From NCBI GenBank assembly GCA_900769345.1, contig CAAGGJ010000050.1:1-14914 (forward strand): 14,914 bases of DNA, written 5' to 3'. Below, piece by piece: positions 13,630 through 14,914 of the stretch. The DNA comes from Bacteroidales bacterium. GTDB lineage: Bacteria; Bacteroidota; Bacteroidia; Bacteroidales; Muribaculaceae. Position numbers and translations under genes: made by a program. Under the pieces are notes generated by a model that was not told the DNA's origin, did not search any database, and was given only the letters and a program-made list of their open reading frames with translations. Position 1 is the stretch's first letter, and the number at the start of each line of letters is the position of its first letter.

Positions 13630-14496
13630 ATGAAAACAACCATACTAATTACCGGCGCAAGCGGATTCCTGGGCAGCCGATTAGCTTATTTGCTCAAGGA
13701 TAGATACCACCTCCTGCTACCCTCGCACAGCGAGCTCAATATCAGCCGCGAGGAAGCCGTGAAGGCATATCTCGAGGAGCATCGCCCGGCGGCTGTGGTG
13801 CACTGTGCCGCACTGAGCAACACTTGGTACTGCGAGCAGCACCCCGAGGAGTCGCACCGGGTGAATGTGCAGGGCACGGTGCGTATAGCCAAGGCGTGCA
13901 AACTGACAGGCGCAAAATTGGTGTTTATGTCGAGCGACCAAGTGTATAACGGCACTGCCGAACTCGGGCCGCTGCCCGAGAACGCCCCGCTTCAGCCCGT
14001 GAATATATACGGTTGCCACAAACTCGAAGCCGAGCAACGCACATTGCGCAATCTGCCCGAGGCCGTAGGGCTGCGTCTGACTTGGATGTACGACCTGCCC
14101 GAAAGCCGTATGCATCTCAACAGCAACATTTTAGTCAATCTGCACAAAGCACTGGCCGAAGGCTCTACTATCAAAGCCGCCACGCACGAATTTCGTGGCG
14201 TGACCTATGTGTGGGACGTGGCACGCATGATCGAGAAAGCCCTCGCTCTGCCCGGCGGAATCTACAATTTCGGCAGTGGTAACAGTCTAAATAGCTATTC
14301 TCTATTCATCGAGGCAGCCAAACTGATGGGCATAGACCGCCCCAATGACTTGATTCTGCCCGATGATGAGCGTTATGCCCCTCAATACCGAAATCTCACT
14401 ATGGACTGCGCGCTCATCGCAAAATATGGCATCGTATTTCGCAACAGCATTAAGGGAATAGAAGAAGCTCTAATGCATCCTGTAAGAACCGAATAA
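13630..14496 (+). CDS. NAD(P)-dependent extended SDR, RmlD-like
   Basis: A 288-aa protein with the Rossmann nucleotide motif TGASGFLG (8-15), VVHCAALSN (56-64), the SSDQVY segment (101-106) holding the catalytic Ser/Thr region, and the active-site YxxxK as YGCHK (127-131). This is the layout of dTDP-4-dehydrorhamnose reductase (RmlD) and related sugar-nucleotide reductases and epimerases. Length is usual for RmlD. No other dTDP-rhamnose genes are nearby, so the exact substrate is open and no symbol is given. The gene starts 46 bases after the MBL-fold gene and could be co-transcribed with it. No defect is seen. Confidence 0.88.
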   Translation: MKTTILITGASGFLGSRLAYLLKDRYHLLLPSHSELNISREEAVKAYLEEHRPAAVVHCAALSNTWYCEQHPEESHRVNVQGTVRIAKACKLTGAKLVFMSSDQVYNGTAELGPLPENAPLQPVNIYGCHKLEAEQRTLRNLPEAVGLRLTWMYDLPESRMHLNSNILVNLHKALAEGSTIKAATHEFRGVTYVWDVARMIEKALALPGGIYNFGSGNSLNSYSLFIEAAKLMGIDRPNDLILPDDERYAPQYRNLTMDCALIAKYGIVFRNSIKGIEEALMHPVRTE

Positions 14497-14527
14497 CTCA
14501 AAAAAAAATACTATCATTCAGCAAAAA

Positions 14528-14788
14528 ATGACAACCCACAATATAGCCCCCGAAAAAGCCACACCTCGCATCGAAGAAGATGACTTGCGACTCAATATGT
14601 GCTCGCATCTGCAACGCAAACTCTTTGAACCCGATGGCGTGTATTATCCCATCTGGCAAGCCATGCAAGGCGACCCTACGATCACAGCCGTAGTCCGCGC
14701 CCGACAGCTCCACATCTACCGCAACGGCAAAAAATCCTCATCTTGGCTGGAAAAGCTCAGCCTAAAATCGTTCGCAATGACCAATTGA
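14528..14788 (+). CDS. Short unknown protein, apparently frameshifted at an A6 run
   Basis: As written, an 86-aa ORF. Residues 1-69 look protein-like (ELF-type LQRKLFEPDGVYYPIWQAM, then VVRARQLHIYRNGKK), but the tail after the GGC-AAA-AAA codons turns into a serine-rich end. Reading one base back at AAAAAA (14729-14734) continues as ILILAGKAQPKIVRNDQLNQ and stops at TAA 14803-14805, which overlaps the ATG of the next gene in TAATG form. The native product is therefore probably about 92 aa, with the frame broken by a lost A, or rejoined by slippage. I do not recognise a named family. It has no signal peptide or membrane segment. Confidence 0.55.
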   Translation: MTTHNIAPEKATPRIEEDDLRLNMCSHLQRKLFEPDGVYYPIWQAMQGDPTITAVVRARQLHIYRNGKKSSSWLEKLSLKSFAMTN

Positions 14789-14804
14789 ATCAATTGATAG
14801 AATA

Positions 14805-14914
14805 ATGAAACAGAAAACTCAACATAATCTCCCGACTATACTCCTAACGATGCTTATGGCTATTGCAACAATCGCAGAGATGGAGGCACAAATACCTCCT
14901 GTCGATTATGGCGC
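14805..14914 (+). CDS. N-terminus of a secreted or envelope protein, cut by the window edge
   Basis: An open frame starting ATG 14805 runs to the end of the window: 36 residues with a basic start (MKQKTQHNLP), a hydrophobic core (TILLTMLMAIATIA) and a likely cleavage region EMEAQIPP. This is a signal peptide of Sec type. The start overlaps the TAA stop of the shifted frame of the preceding gene. It is too short to assign a function. Confidence 0.6.
   Translation, partial: MKQKTQHNLPTILLTMLMAIATIAEMEAQIPPVDYG

Noticed and set aside
1..14914. Insertion sequences, tRNA or rRNA genes, integrase or attachment sites
   Set aside because: No transposase-like or integrase-like protein, no flanking target duplications and no tRNA-like cloverleaf were found on either strand.

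Overview
This window is dominated by one complete type III CRISPR-Cas locus on the + strand, flanked by CRISPR arrays on both sides and followed by ordinary chromosomal genes. The host is probably a member of the Bacteroidales. Three things suggest this: promoters of the form TAnnTTTG (458-465, 11280-11287, 12690-12697), mostly A-rich rather than Shine-Dalgarno-rich leaders, and cas protein families (the HNH-bearing short Cas6 and the small 'GYLWWSD' protein) that I associate with Bacteroidetes type III loci. No rRNA or marker gene is present, so this is inference.

Layout. 1-256 is the leader-distal end of a first CRISPR array (4 repeats visible), followed by a decayed terminator-like hairpin and a 215-base regulatory stretch containing two 16-bp palindromes and a probable promoter. 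516-11185 is a tight, one-direction operon with gaps of 9-35 bases and two 4-base ATGA overlaps: cas6, a small GGDD-type cas10 without an HD domain, a Cas7-Cas5(Csx10-like)-Cas11-like fusion, a double Cas7 (Cas7-2x), a 141-aa small protein, a TIGR03986-like Cas7 with a large insertion, a four-helix membrane CARF protein, a Csx1-type CARF-HEPN RNase, and a 121-aa ancillary protein. 11186-11380 is the leader and promoter of a second array. 11381-12344 is that array (14 repeats, 13 spacers), closed by a strong intrinsic terminator at 12354-12390. 12391-12758 is intergenic with an imperfect direct-repeat pair. Then come an MBL-fold hydrolase, an RmlD-like extended SDR, a short ORF that looks frameshifted at an A6 run, and the start of a signal-peptide protein cut by the window edge.

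How it works together (inference from the families). Cas6 would cut both array transcripts in the repeat, leaving an 8-nt ATTGAGAC tag. The fused Cas7/Cas5/Cas11 proteins plus Cas10 would form a multi-subunit effector resembling the III-D variant described from Synechocystis (III-Dv / III-D2), which has the same set Cas10, Cas7-Cas5-Cas11, Cas7-2x, a small protein and Cas7-insertion. On binding target RNA, Cas10 (GGDD intact, no HD nuclease) would make cyclic oligoadenylate. Two CARF proteins could respond: a membrane-embedded one with no recognised catalytic domain, and a HEPN RNase. The 121-aa protein may be another signalling or signal-removing factor, but its function is unknown. No cas1, cas2 or reverse transcriptase gene is in the window, so adaptation must be supplied from elsewhere.

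Most noteworthy: the fused III-D2-like effector paired with a multi-pass membrane CARF effector; a small protein in the Csx19 position without visible Csx19 resemblance; two arrays whose 3' ends are homologous down to the spacing of the terminator hairpin while their repeats differ at the 5' end; and a palindrome lying across the -7 box of the likely cas promoter.
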